A DNA stretch of 36,841 nucleotides from an uncultured Succinivibrionaceae bacterium (lineage in GTDB: Bacteria; Pseudomonadota; Gammaproteobacteria; Enterobacterales; Succinivibrionaceae). Both the position numbers and the translations under genes were made by a program. The notes below the pieces were generated by a model, which saw only the letters and a program-made list of their open reading frames with translations, was not told where the DNA came from and made no database searches. Below, piece by piece: positions 24,383-33,338 of this stretch; position 1 is the first letter of the stretch; every line of letters begins with the position of its first letter. The stretch lies in the NCBI GenBank assembly GCA_944390105.1, contig CALXOV010000058.1, positions 1-36,841 on the forward strand, given 5' to 3'.

Positions 24383-25660
24383 TTAGACGTGGGCGCGCAA
24401 TACATGCAGGGCCATGAGCCCTAATATAAAGACGAGGCAGCCGGTGAAGATGAACATGCCAGGCAGGCCAAATATCGTCGCAATGGCTCCTAAAATGCCC
24501 GGACCTAAGAGTAGACCGCCGTATCCCCAAGTTCCGACAAAGGATAAGGCACGCCCTTGATCTTTGCCGGTGATTTTAGCAGTATGCGACAGCATGACTG
24601 GAACCACATTTGCCAGCGCCAGCCCGCTGATGAAAAAGAGTGGCACAATGACGAATGGATTGGTGGACAGCGCAATGCAGATAATACTGATGCAGCCGAT
24701 GATACCGCCGCCGACGATGAGCTTGACCGGCCCGGCCTTGGTGACAATGGCATCGCCTTTAAAGCGCATTAGCGCAACTGCGCTCTCAAAGGCGAGGTAG
24801 CCTACCGAGGCAATGGTGATGCTGACGGAGGCATGTTCAATTAAATACACCGCACTCCAATCGTAGATCATACCTTCAGCTAAATACATGATAAGGCAGA
24901 TCACGCTGATAAAGAGGACGGAACTTGTCAGATATGCGGGGATCAGGGTACGGCGCTTGGTTTCTACAGGAGGCTCTTCTGTAACGCTGTCGGTTGCGCC
25001 CTCGCCATGAGTATTAATCAGCTTGGGATAAAAATAGATAAGCAACATCCCGCTTACAGCTGTCAGTAGCAGTGCAACATACAAAGTGTGCAGGCCGAGG
25101 TGCAACATTAAGGCGCAGTAAACAGCTGAGGCAATGCAACCTACAGTATAAAAAGCATGGAAGGAGGACATTAAATGCCGTCCAGCCATTTCCTCAATGC
25201 ACGCGCCATGAATATTATTGCCCACATCAAAAATACCCAGCGACATGCCCCACAGCAGCACACAGCCGTAAGCTATGGGCAAAGTCAGGCTTTCTGAGGA
25301 TATTCCGCTCATGCCGCACAGTGCGCCTAGGCAGGCTAACGCTAAAATCGGGCGTACCCCAAAGCGTGCGGCCAGACGGCCGGTCAGCGGCATGCCGATG
25401 ACGGCGCCTAAACCATAGCATAAGACTAAAGACGCATAATGCATGTCATTTAAGCTAAGGCGCGTCTTGACATAGGGCATCATACAGGCCCATGGTGAGG
25501 TTGCAAGGCCTGCCGTGAAGAAACACAGCCGAGCGGCAATACGCGCATTAACAAACTGCATTTTGGTCATTATGCTGTGCTGATTGTGCAGTTTGCGCTT
25601 AAGTACTGCCGCACAGCGCAGTAAAAAGAAGTAAAACCAATTTCCATGTGCTTTGGCCAT
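24383..25660 (-). CDS. MFS transporter, YbjJ-like
   Basis: The 425-residue protein is a 12-helix major facilitator. The segment after helix 2 reads 'GMPLTGRLAARFGVRPIL', a typical MFS loop 2-3 motif, and the sequence style resembles the YbjJ/fucose-permease-like branch. Its N-terminus has a basic 30-residue extension before the first helix; a second ATG (in 'IMTKMQFVNARIAARL') would remove it. I keep the ATG at 25660 because GGAG lies 7 bases before it. The gene is third in an operon with a second MFS gene and a nucleoside hydrolase (67-base gap), so a nucleoside, base or sugar substrate is plausible but not shown by the sequence. Confidence 0.85.
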   Translation of the reverse strand: MAKAHGNWFYFFLLRCAAVLKRKLHNQHSIMTKMQFVNARIAARLCFFTAGLATSPWACMMPYVKTRLSLNDMHYASLVLCYGLGAVIGMPLTGRLAARFGVRPILALACLGALCGMSGISSESLTLPIAYGCVLLWGMSLGIFDVGNNIHGACIEEMAGRHLMSSFHAFYTVGCIASAVYCALMLHLGLHTLYVALLLTAVSGMLLIYFYPKLINTHGEGATDSVTEEPPVETKRRTLIPAYLTSSVLFISVICLIMYLAEGMIYDWSAVYLIEHASVSITIASVGYLAFESAVALMRFKGDAIVTKAGPVKLIVGGGIIGCISIICIALSTNPFVIVPLFFISGLALANVVPVMLSHTAKITGKDQGRALSFVGTWGYGGLLLGPGILGAIATIFGLPGMFIFTGCLVFILGLMALHVLRAHV

Positions 25661-25727
25661 AAGGCAGCTCCGGATAAAGCAAGTCCCTGCCGCAGCAAGC
25701 GCGGCAGGGCAGTGGGGATGGGCAAAT

Positions 25728-26660
25728 TTAAGCGGTAAAGTGTAGTGCGCTTAACAGATGTCCTTTAATAGCGTCAGTATCGACGCCGATGCAGATGCGT
25801 TTGGTCGGAAGATCTTTGAAATTATCATCCGGGATCGGCATGGCGCTCTGCGGCATTAAGGTTTGTCCGGCCGTGATGCCGGCGGTGGAGACGCGCACGG
25901 GTTTATCTACCACCGTAAAGCACTCGGGGTGATTTAAATAGCCGATAGTCAGCGCGTCATGCACCGCCATACCGTGAAAGCCTTCCTCGCGCAGCGTAAA
26001 GTCAAGATAGAATTTGGAAACGTCAATTAAGAATTTATCCTGCGTGGCGGCGACTTCCGCGGCACTGATTAACACCTCGTAGGTGACATCTAACGGTACG
26101 ATTACCGTGGGAATTGCGCTTTGCATCACCAGATCGGCCGCTTCCGGATCTTTCCAGATATTAAACTCAGCAAAGTTTGACATATTGCCGGTATGGCCGT
26201 GATAGCCAAAGGCGCCGCCCATGATGATAAGCTCTTTAACTAAGTCAGCAAATTCTGGGCACAGATTAAGGCACAGCGCAATATTGGTCAAAGGGCCAAT
26301 CGCGGCAATGGTGACCTGATGCGGATGAGTTTTGACTAAATTAATTAAGTAATTGACCGCATTATCAGCGGTTGTCGCATCAAAGGGATTGGTGTAGCAA
26401 CCGCCGAGGCCGTCATCGCCATGTACGTCGGTGATCGGAGCGCTGACTGGAGCAATTAAACCGCGCGACGCTCCCTTGGCAATGGTTGCATCCAATTTAT
26501 AGTGTGCGGCAAAGAGCTTGGCATTTTTGGTGGCCATGTCGGCAGTTACATTGCCATTTACTGTGGTAATGCCTACTAAAGGCTGCGTCAGCATGGCGTA
26601 GCGTAGCGCAAATGCATCATCAATGCCGATGTCTGTATCGATAACTAAAAATTTGTCCAT
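25728..26660 (-). CDS. Inosine/uridine-preferring nucleoside hydrolase (Rih family)
   Basis: The 310-residue cytosolic enzyme would cleave ribonucleosides to base and ribose. The N-terminal calcium-binding motif is present as DTDIGIDDA (8-16), close to the family's DTDPGxDDA. Also seen are 'GITTVNGNV', 'VHGDDGLGG', 'FNIWKDPEAADLV' and the catalytic histidine region 'HDALTIGYL'. Length is normal. Whether it prefers purine or pyrimidine nucleosides cannot be told. It lies 28 bases after an MFS gene and 67 before another, so it probably acts on what these transporters import. Confidence 0.93.
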   Translation of the reverse strand: MDKFLVIDTDIGIDDAFALRYAMLTQPLVGITTVNGNVTADMATKNAKLFAAHYKLDATIAKGASRGLIAPVSAPITDVHGDDGLGGCYTNPFDATTADNAVNYLINLVKTHPHQVTIAAIGPLTNIALCLNLCPEFADLVKELIIMGGAFGYHGHTGNMSNFAEFNIWKDPEAADLVMQSAIPTVIVPLDVTYEVLISAAEVAATQDKFLIDVSKFYLDFTLREEGFHGMAVHDALTIGYLNHPECFTVVDKPVRVSTAGITAGQTLMPQSAMPIPDDNFKDLPTKRICIGVDTDAIKGHLLSALHFTA

Positions 26661-26688
26661 GATAATTTCCTTGCTGGCGGTTTGTTGA

Positions 26689-27858
26689 TTACACCGTAAA
26701 GTTGCTGCGGCGCAGTTGCGCTAAGATGGCGATGAGTGCAAAGATAATGCCGCAGATAACAAAGCATAAGGTAGCTGAGCCGCCGCCTGAGATGGCGGAC
26801 ATTAAGGCAAAGCCCCACGGCGCGGCCATGGCACCTAAGTTACAGCCGATGAGCATGAAGGAGGTTACCATCACGGTGGAGCTATGAACCGCTAGCTTGC
26901 CTATCATGTTGAAAACATAGGAAATGACGATGGGGTAGGCCAGACCGTTAATCACGCAGGCGGTGCTTAAAATCAGCATGTTGGGGCTTACTGCCAGCAA
27001 AATGCAGGACAGGGCGGTGGCAATCAGGCCAATTTGCAGTGCGTAGAACTTAAAGCGGGCAAACATGAAGCCAAATGCGCAGCCGCCTGCCATGGAGCAG
27101 AAGGCCAAGGCGGTAAAGAGATTGTTCACATACTCGGGGTCGGCATTAAGACCTTTATCGCCGATAACATCAAAGAGCTTGACATAAAAACCGACAGATA
27201 CCAGCACGGTAAAGAGCAGAATTAAGCAATGCGGCAGACTGTGCCATGGCAATTGCTTGCGCCCGTCAACGGCACTATCTGCTGTGGCCGCGGGAGCGGA
27301 GGCGGAAGTCTGCGGCGGAGTGGGTACGAAGAGCGTAAAGAGAATGAGGATAGGAATGGCGGCAAAGTAGACATAGAAGGTATCGCGCCAGCCCGAGGCA
27401 AATAGCACGCCGGCAAGCAGGGTCAATAGGGATTGACCTAAGCCTTCAAAGGCGTTGCGCAGTCCCATCATAGTGGCGCATTCATTGCCGGTAAAGAAAT
27501 CGGCAATTAAGGATACCGCCAGCGCGTTGATAAGACCGAGGCCAATACCCAGCACAATGCGGCTTAGCAGCATGGTGATATAGCTGTCGCTGGCCAGTGA
27601 CATAAAGACTGAGGCAAAGACGATAAGAAGACCAAGTTGCACGGTACGTTTTTTACCCAGCTTTCCGGCAATATAGTCAGAAAGCAGCATCATTACCATC
27701 ACCGAGAAAGCAGGAACCGTAACCAGCATTTCAATCGATGAGGCTTCGTAGCCTTGAAAGGTTTCGCTAAAAATTGGGATGCAGATAGCGATGGCATAGG
27801 CTGAGGTCAGCAGTAGCGATACTGACAGCAGCGAAAATTTCAGCAGTAGACGTGACAT
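26689..27858 (-). CDS. MFS transporter
   Basis: The 389-residue protein has twelve predicted membrane segments, the loop motif 'DYIAGKLGKKRTVQLG' after helix 2 and 'LSRIVLGIGLGLINALAVSLIADFF' in helices 4-5. This resembles drug/metabolite MFS exporters and YdeA/AraJ-like sugar or nucleoside efflux carriers. I use the ATG at 27858, which has AAGGAG 7 bases upstream; a start at 27879 would add seven residues that include the Shine-Dalgarno. It is the first gene of the hydrolase operon and is divergent from an AraC-family regulator that probably controls it. Direction of transport and substrate are unknown. Confidence 0.85.
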   Translation of the reverse strand: MSRLLLKFSLLSVSLLLTSAYAIAICIPIFSETFQGYEASSIEMLVTVPAFSVMVMMLLSDYIAGKLGKKRTVQLGLLIVFASVFMSLASDSYITMLLSRIVLGIGLGLINALAVSLIADFFTGNECATMMGLRNAFEGLGQSLLTLLAGVLFASGWRDTFYVYFAAIPILILFTLFVPTPPQTSASAPAATADSAVDGRKQLPWHSLPHCLILLFTVLVSVGFYVKLFDVIGDKGLNADPEYVNNLFTALAFCSMAGGCAFGFMFARFKFYALQIGLIATALSCILLAVSPNMLILSTACVINGLAYPIVISYVFNMIGKLAVHSSTVMVTSFMLIGCNLGAMAAPWGFALMSAISGGGSATLCFVICGIIFALIAILAQLRRSNFTV

Positions 27859-27997
27859 AAGAAACTCCTTGCAAAACAAATAGATTTAAGGACTGCAAGC
27901 TTAAGCTGCCTAATATGCTAGGGCAGGGGCGTACAATTAAATTGCATTTAAACGATAATATTTATATAAAAACGTCGGGCAGTGGCGTCTAAAGTTA

Positions 27998-29224
27998 ATG
28001 GAGATCACAAATTTGCAAAATGATGCTTGGTGTGCCGTTGCAGAGCATGTAGCGGCAATGTTCGGTTTGCCTATCTTGGTGTTTGATGCTGACGATCAAC
28101 TGTTAGCTAGGCTGCCTGAGGGGGGCACAGAGCCGCATCCGCTACTTACGGATCCAAGCTTCTGCAGTGCTTTGTGCGCGCAGGCGCGCCGCAGCAGAGT
28201 CCAGCTGTACTTTGATTATGTCTACTATGCACTGCTCCATTTGCCGGTAGGTACGCTGCTTATTGGACCGTTTTTGGATGTGGCGGATGATGAAGGCATT
28301 AAGGGGCAGTTGCATGCGCAAGCCCACGGTTGCGCACCTACGGCATTAAATCGCGCGGTACCGGCAGCGCTGCTGCATGCCTTATCCATGTTGTGTCTGT
28401 CCCTTACCGGGGAGGACTTTGACGTTAGAGCTTATTTAAGCACGGGAGCACTACTGTCTAATGTGCCTAAGCTGATTGTCGGTGAGCTGGCGAAAGTGCA
28501 GGAGCGGCGCTTTGAGCTAAGCGATAAACGCAATGATTTTAAACATGAAAATCAGATGCGCGAGGCGGTGTATAACGGTGATGAGACGGCGTTGCGCCGC
28601 GCTTTTGCGTTACCTTTAACTGGACGGTCCAACGAATTGGCGCCTAGCGCCTTGCGCTCGCGGCGCAATCAGGCGATAGTTGATATCACGATTTTGTCGC
28701 GTACGGCGGTGGATGCCGGGGTTAATCCAGCCGGAGCGATGCTGACTGCCGCCGGATACATTCGAGTAGTAGAACAGGCACAGAGCAGTCTGCAAATTGA
28801 AGAAATTGTACGCACCTGCGCCTTTGACTGTTGCCGCAGTGTGCAGGCGCTTAGCGCACAAAGTGCGGTGCTACATGATGAATTAGTCGCAGCCATTGAA
28901 AACTATGTGCAAAATCATTTGCAGCGCAAATTTACCTTGCAGGAATTAGCTGATAGCTTGCATTATTCGGCGGATCATCTAAATCGGCTGTATAAAAAAC
29001 TTAGCGGGCGCACCATTATGCAGTATACGCGTGCGGCGCGGGTGGAGGCGGCAAAGCCGTTGCTTATCAGCGCTAAATATTCGGCAGCACAGATAGCCGA
29101 GCTGACGGGATTTGCTTCGCAGAGTCATTTTGTGCGCGTGTTCAAGCAGGAAACCGGAATGACGCCGTTTAAGTATCAAGTGCGTTTTGAAGGACGTCCG
29201 TTTTTTGCCAAGCGCCGCACGTGA
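27998..29224 (+). CDS. AraC-family transcriptional regulator
   Basis: The 408-residue protein ends with a double helix-turn-helix AraC domain (about 295-400: 'FTLQELADSLHYSADHLNRLYKKLSGRTIMQY' in its first half, 'AAQIAELTGFASQSHFVRVFKQETGMTPFKY' in its second). The N-terminal half looks like a sensor domain found in some Firmicutes-type AraC regulators, with a middle segment 'MREAVYNGDETALRRAF' and 'RNQAIVDITILSRTAVDAGVNP'. The ATG at 27998 has little Shine-Dalgarno; an in-frame TTG at 28013 has GGAG 9 bases upstream and may be the true start. It is divergent from the MFS/nucleoside hydrolase operon. Confidence 0.87.
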   Translation: MEITNLQNDAWCAVAEHVAAMFGLPILVFDADDQLLARLPEGGTEPHPLLTDPSFCSALCAQARRSRVQLYFDYVYYALLHLPVGTLLIGPFLDVADDEGIKGQLHAQAHGCAPTALNRAVPAALLHALSMLCLSLTGEDFDVRAYLSTGALLSNVPKLIVGELAKVQERRFELSDKRNDFKHENQMREAVYNGDETALRRAFALPLTGRSNELAPSALRSRRNQAIVDITILSRTAVDAGVNPAGAMLTAAGYIRVVEQAQSSLQIEEIVRTCAFDCCRSVQALSAQSAVLHDELVAAIENYVQNHLQRKFTLQELADSLHYSADHLNRLYKKLSGRTIMQYTRAARVEAAKPLLISAKYSAAQIAELTGFASQSHFVRVFKQETGMTPFKYQVRFEGRPFFAKRRT

Positions 29225-29279
29225 ATGCCTATAGGGTGCAGTACAATGAGCGCAAACTCAATTAACTTAAGGAAGTTCT

Positions 29280-30233
29280 ATGCCAGAAGTTAAACCTAAT
29301 TTGCTAATTAAGACTAAAGCTCCGCCTAGTTTGCAGCAAAAACTGCAGGCGCAGTTTAATTGCTTTGATATTCGTAAGGGTATTGATCAGGTGCCCTCGG
29401 AGGTATTAGAGCATTGCGAAATTATGGTAGCAGGCGGCGAGAGCCGCGTGGATCAGGAGCTGATGCATAAGCTGCCTAAACTGCGTTTAATTAGTAACGT
29501 TGGCGTAGGCTATGACGGTATAGATCTAAATTGCGCCAAAGCGCGCGGTATTGCGGTGACCAATACTCCGGATGTACTAAGCGGCGAGGTGGCAGACTTG
29601 TGTGTAGCCTTAATGCTGTCCTTAAGTCGGCGTCTGCCCGAGGCCGATGCCTACGTACGATCGGGACGCTGGGAAAGTGAGGGGCCGTTTCCTTTAACCT
29701 GCCGCATGTCTAAGACACGCGCCGGTATTGTGGGCCTAGGGCGCATCGGGCGGGAAATTGTTAAGCGCCTTAAAGCTTTTGATATGGAAATTGCTTTTTA
29801 CGGCCATCACGATGAGCCGGGAGTGCAGCGCATGCCATCTTTACTGGAGTTGGCTGCCTTTGCAGATTATTTGATTGTCTGCGTGCCAGGTCGGCCGGAG
29901 AATAAAAACCTAATTGATGCTAAGGTGCTGCAGGCCTTAGGTCCCAATGGACGGCTTATCAATATTGCCCGTGGCAGTGTGGTTGATGAAGAGGCTTTAA
30001 CCACAGCGCTGGAGCAGGGGGTGATCGCCGGAGCGGGCTTGGATGTCTTTGCGCAAGAGCCTAAAGTCGGGGAGCGGCTGTGTAAGCTTACGGACCGCAC
30101 CGTGCTACTGCCGCATGTGGGGAGCGCGACCGCGCAGACACGGCAGGCCATGGGGGATTTGGTGTGGGCGAATATTGAGGCTTATCTTAGTGGCAAGCCT
30201 CTGCTGACGTTGGTGCCTGAACTTAAAGGATAA
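29280..30233 (+). CDS. D-isomer-specific 2-hydroxyacid dehydrogenase
   Basis: The 317-residue protein is an NAD(P)-dependent D-2-hydroxyacid dehydrogenase of the glyoxylate/hydroxypyruvate reductase (GhrB/GyaR) kind. The dinucleotide motif GLGRIG is at 152-157 and the catalytic triad is complete: Arg231 (in IARGSVVDE), Glu260 (in FAQEP) and His279 (in LLPHVGSAT). Substrate-loop 'NVGVGYDGID' is present. An AAGGAA lies before the ATG. It follows the AraC regulator by 55 bases on the same strand and is convergent with the HPr-like gene, the two stops being 3 bases apart. Physiological substrate is not evident. Confidence 0.92.
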   Translation: MPEVKPNLLIKTKAPPSLQQKLQAQFNCFDIRKGIDQVPSEVLEHCEIMVAGGESRVDQELMHKLPKLRLISNVGVGYDGIDLNCAKARGIAVTNTPDVLSGEVADLCVALMLSLSRRLPEADAYVRSGRWESEGPFPLTCRMSKTRAGIVGLGRIGREIVKRLKAFDMEIAFYGHHDEPGVQRMPSLLELAAFADYLIVCVPGRPENKNLIDAKVLQALGPNGRLINIARGSVVDEEALTTALEQGVIAGAGLDVFAQEPKVGERLCKLTDRTVLLPHVGSATAQTRQAMGDLVWANIEAYLSGKPLLTLVPELKG

Positions 30234-30236
30234 GCA

Positions 30237-30494
30237 CTACAGATACTGCTGCAGCAGCGCGTTGATCTGCTGCAGCGCTGCTTTTTCGTCCTGTCCGCTG
30301 ACGCGTAGCGCAAATGAATCATCGCGATGCAACGCCAAACGCAGCATTGCCGGCAGGTTTTTGCCGTTGCAGCTGCCTTCTTGGCAACTAAATTGGATAT
30401 TGCTGGCAAATGAACAGCACAAACGCACTAAAGCTCCGAGCGGCGCAACATGCAGTCCGCGCGGATCCCGGATGGTAAAGATGAGCTCTTGCAT
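30237..30494 (-). CDS. HPr-like phosphocarrier protein with altered key residues
   Basis: The 85-residue protein has the length and pattern of HPr/NPr, the phosphocarriers of the PTS. The active-site stretch reads 'DPRGLHVAPLGALV': His15 is kept, but the usual Arg17 is Ala. The regulatory-helix stretch reads 'GKNLPAMLRL', so the residue equivalent to Ser46 is Asn46. The C-terminal 'SGQDEKAALQQINALL' is typical. Phosphotransfer may be weak, or the protein may have a purely regulatory role. GAGGG lies 6 bases before the ATG. No EI or EIIA gene is adjacent. Confidence 0.8.
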   Translation of the reverse strand: MQELIFTIRDPRGLHVAPLGALVRLCCSFASNIQFSCQEGSCNGKNLPAMLRLALHRDDSFALRVSGQDEKAALQQINALLQQYL

Positions 30495-30711
30495 CGATGA
30501 CCCTCAACTTAGCCTGCAGTTTAAGGCAGGCGCGATTGACCCATTGTATACCGCTAAAATTAAAGTAGCTGTTCACGCTTTGTAATAGCACGCAGATCCT
30601 TATTAACCTCCCGTCACGGGGCAAACTTTGCACCATTAAGGCAGGGGGGCCACGCCCTCCAAGCCATACGCTTAGCTGTAGCGGGCGTTGTTACAGTGTG
30701 GAGGTAGGCTT

Positions 30712-30819
30712 GTGTCAATGGTGCCGACTTGGCCTGAAGCTATGTTTTTATCGCGCTTATGCATTTTTACCTTGCTCGGGCCGCTAGGAATTGTACATCA
30801 GCAAAAGTGCCGGAGATAG
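30712..30819 (+). CDS. Possible 35-residue small hydrophobic protein
   Basis: A GTG-initiated frame is preceded by GGAGG seven bases upstream. It encodes a 35-residue peptide with a hydrophobic middle (about residues 11-28, ending LLGPLGIV) and a basic end (KCRR), which could be a small membrane peptide. There is no family match and the codon pattern is not decisive, so this may be chance. Confidence 0.22.
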   Translation: MSMVPTWPEAMFLSRLCIFTLLGPLGIVHQQKCRR

Positions 30820-30853
30820 CGCGGAGATGGCAGCTTGAGCGGCAAGCGCTACA

Positions 30854-30886
30854 ACACGGGCTGACATCAAGATAGTCAGCCCGTGT
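30854..30886. terminator. Strong hairpin downstream of ppk, possible terminator
   Basis: A perfect 12-bp stem (ACACGGGCTGAC 30854-30865 with GTCAGCCCGTGT 30875-30886) has a 9-base loop. It lies 33 bases after the ppk stop. The plus-strand side is followed by AAGCTTTTCTCC; the minus-strand side by TGTAGCG, which is not T-rich. It may stop transcripts from either side. Confidence 0.5.
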
Positions 30887-30918
30887 AAGCTTTTCTCCAC
30901 GCAGCGGAAAGGGGGCGG

Positions 30919-33039
30919 CTACTTACTGTTTTTCTTTTCTTTTTTCTTGGCGGTGTCAGCAGCTGCGCTTTGGCCAAGCAGCGCGGTCTCCAGTTCACTT
31001 AAGTACTGATGAATCGCAATTTGGCTTCGCACCGTCGGAGCATCCGCCCCGCTGTCAGACTGGGCATAATTATTCTGTTGGTCAGCATCAATTACGCGGG
31101 CTTTTTGATTGTCATTGCACTGAATGCGGAAGATGGTCATGATACGCTCGCGCAGTATGGGGTCAAGCACCGGAGCACCTACCTCAATGCGGTAGTCTAA
31201 ATTGCGCGTCATCCAGTCAGCTGATGAGATATACAGCTCTGGATTATTGTTGTTGCAAAACAGCATTACACGCGGATGTTCTAAAAAGCGATCGACAATC
31301 GAAGTGACGTAGATATTCTCTGATAAATCGGGTACGCCAGGGCGCAACGAGCACATGCCGCGGACAATCGCGCGGATGCGTACGCCGGCTTTGGATGCTT
31401 CATAGAGCTTTTCAATTAAACCGCTGTCAACTAAATTATTGACCTTTAAATTGATGTATGCCGGGAAACCGGTTTTGGCATGCTCAATTTCGCGATCGAT
31501 CATGGAGTAGATGCGTTTGCGGGCATTAAGCGGCGATACGAGCAGATGCTTAAAGCGCGGGCGGGTGTAGGGGTATTCAATGAACTCAAACACGCTTTCC
31601 ACTTCTGCAGCAATTTCTTGATTTTTAGTAAAGAGCGCAAAGTCAGTATAGATTTTGGCGGTCTTTTCGTTGAAGTTGCCGGTGCCGATATGCGCATAGC
31701 GCACCATCGCATCATTTTCACGGCGCGTAATTAGGCACAGTTTGGAGTGTATCTTTAAGGTTGGCAGGCCAAACAGCACTTTGACGCCGGCATCGGTCAA
31801 GCGCGAGGCCCACTTAATATTATTAGCCTCATCAAAACGCGCTTTGAGCTCTACCACCACGGTTACGCGCTTGCCGTTATTGGCGGCATGAATCAGCGAA
31901 TCAATGACGCGGCTGTTGGAGGCGACGCGGTAGATATTGATCTTAATGGACTGCACCTTGGGATCGTAGGAGGCCTGGCGCAACACTTCAGTAAAGTATT
32001 CAAAGGAATAGTACGGATAGTACAGAAGTACATCGCCCTTAGTGATGGCATCAAACGGGGTTTGTGCGTCATCAAAGGCTGCCGACGGCACGCTTTGCAG
32101 GGATGGGTTTTCGTACTCATCGCTGACGCTGGGGAAGGATAGGAAATCCTTGAAATTGTGATAACGGTTGCCCGGCATCATGCTGTCAATCTCGCTCATG
32201 CGCAGTTTCTGCGCCATCACGTCGACCATTTCCTTGGGCATGTCACGGTCATAGGCAAAGCGCACCGGCATCGCATCAAGACGCTGCTTTAAAGCTTCGG
32301 TCATGTTCTCAATTAAGCTCTTGTCCGCGCTTCCCATCAGATCGTATTCGGCGTCGCGGTTCATCTTAATTGAGTAGGCTTCAATGGTGGTGTAGTCAAA
32401 AAAGCCGCTGAACACATCATCAAGGCCGATGCGGATGACGTCATCAAGAAACATCAATGTTACGGCGCCGTCATCGGAGGCAGATGGCAGACGAATAAAG
32501 CGCGGCACCACATCTGATGGGATTTCCATTAAGGCATAGTTGTCGCTCTTTTTGCCGCTCATCTTGACTAAGAGGTAAGTGTACTGATCACGCAGAAACG
32601 AGATTAAGTCGATATTCTGCGTGACGATTACCGGGTTGATGTGCTTGAGTACATGGCGGCGGAAATAGCGGCGCACCCAGGCTTTTTGCTCTTCTGCTAT
32701 CTCTTTTTCATTCTTAAGATAGATATGATGCTCCGTAAGCTCGGCCATCAGGTCACGGTAGACTTTGTTCTGAATTTTCTGGAATTCGCTGGCAGCATGC
32801 TGTACCTGTTTGAGCAGGCGGGCGGCTTCTTCGCTTTTAGCGCTGCCTTGTTCTTTATTAATGATGACCTGACGCTTTAAGTCGGCCACGCGCACTTTAA
32901 AAAACTCATCTTGATTATTGGAGTAAATGCCTAAAAAACGCACGCGCTCAATTAACGGTACGGATTTATCGGCAGCCTCCTGCAGCACGCGAGCATTGAA
33001 GGACAGCCAGCTTAATTCCTTAGGAACGAACTTATTCAT
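30919..33039 (-). CDS. ppk1: Polyphosphate kinase 1
   Basis: PPK1 makes polyphosphate from ATP at the inner membrane. The 706-residue protein has the N-terminal domain ('ELSWLSFNARVLQEA', 'RFLGIYSNNQDEFFKVR'), the head domain and two phospholipase D-like C-terminal domains. Family blocks include 'YYPYYSFEYFTEVLRQA', the histidine-containing 'LKIHSKLCLI', 'VRYAHIGTGNFNEKTAKIYTDF' and 'RFLEHPRVMLFCN'. A lysine-rich tail ends the protein. No strong Shine-Dalgarno precedes the ATG. The exopolyphosphatase gene ppx, often its neighbour, is absent here. It is divergent from the fmdB-like gene. Confidence 0.96.
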   Translation of the reverse strand: MNKFVPKELSWLSFNARVLQEAADKSVPLIERVRFLGIYSNNQDEFFKVRVADLKRQVIINKEQGSAKSEEAARLLKQVQHAASEFQKIQNKVYRDLMAELTEHHIYLKNEKEIAEEQKAWVRRYFRRHVLKHINPVIVTQNIDLISFLRDQYTYLLVKMSGKKSDNYALMEIPSDVVPRFIRLPSASDDGAVTLMFLDDVIRIGLDDVFSGFFDYTTIEAYSIKMNRDAEYDLMGSADKSLIENMTEALKQRLDAMPVRFAYDRDMPKEMVDVMAQKLRMSEIDSMMPGNRYHNFKDFLSFPSVSDEYENPSLQSVPSAAFDDAQTPFDAITKGDVLLYYPYYSFEYFTEVLRQASYDPKVQSIKINIYRVASNSRVIDSLIHAANNGKRVTVVVELKARFDEANNIKWASRLTDAGVKVLFGLPTLKIHSKLCLITRRENDAMVRYAHIGTGNFNEKTAKIYTDFALFTKNQEIAAEVESVFEFIEYPYTRPRFKHLLVSPLNARKRIYSMIDREIEHAKTGFPAYINLKVNNLVDSGLIEKLYEASKAGVRIRAIVRGMCSLRPGVPDLSENIYVTSIVDRFLEHPRVMLFCNNNNPELYISSADWMTRNLDYRIEVGAPVLDPILRERIMTIFRIQCNDNQKARVIDADQQNNYAQSDSGADAPTVRSQIAIHQYLSELETALLGQSAAADTAKKKEKKNSK

Positions 33040-33338
33040 AACAATTAATACCGCAGTTGTGGCTTAGAAAAACTGAGAAAGTAGCTATGCAGCGCCGCAC
33101 AGCAGCACGCTGCATGACAAATCTTTATTTTATCCCTAAATTGTAAAGTTTAGATGTAGCTCTGCTCATTTTCAGTGCAGAGCCCGCGCAGATGGGGACG
33201 AGCGGTAAAACTGCTGCCGGGAGCAGCGCAAATGACCGTAATTAGGCGGCGGCTTAGTGTTGGTGGCATCTTTAATAAACAGGGCGGATCCCATATAATA
33301 GCCGCCGGATTTTTGTAACTTTTGATGGCGGCTTATTT
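33040..33338. other. Divergent intergenic region between ppk and fmdB-like
   Basis: This 299-base spacer has no gene. A hairpin (GCTCTGC 33160-33166 with GCAGAGC 33178-33184) lies in the middle. The fmdB-like/aspS promoter is placed at its right end; AT-rich sequence at 33121-33155 may hold the ppk promoter. Confidence 0.4.
33271..33299 (+). promoter_or_regulatory. Promoter of the fmdB-like/aspS operon
   Basis: A perfect -10 TATAAT (33294-33299) lies 17 bases after TTTAAT (33271-33276), a weak -35. The predicted start is near 33306, about 33 bases before the first gene. Confidence 0.5.

Larger units (their letters stand above)
30495..30918. other. Non-coding region between the HPr-like gene and ppk
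   Basis: The 424 bases contain one possible small ORF (30712-30819, listed separately) and a strong 12-bp hairpin (30854-30886). The region 30610-30690 has several GC-rich inverted segments (for example GGGGGGCCACGCCCTCC) with no family I recognise. It must also hold the promoter of the HPr-like gene, which I cannot place with confidence. Confidence 0.4.

Noticed and set aside
30610-30690. Cobalamin- or TPP-type riboswitch in the GC-rich part of the HPr/ppk spacer
   Set aside because: No recognisable conserved core, and the flanking genes are not fitting targets.
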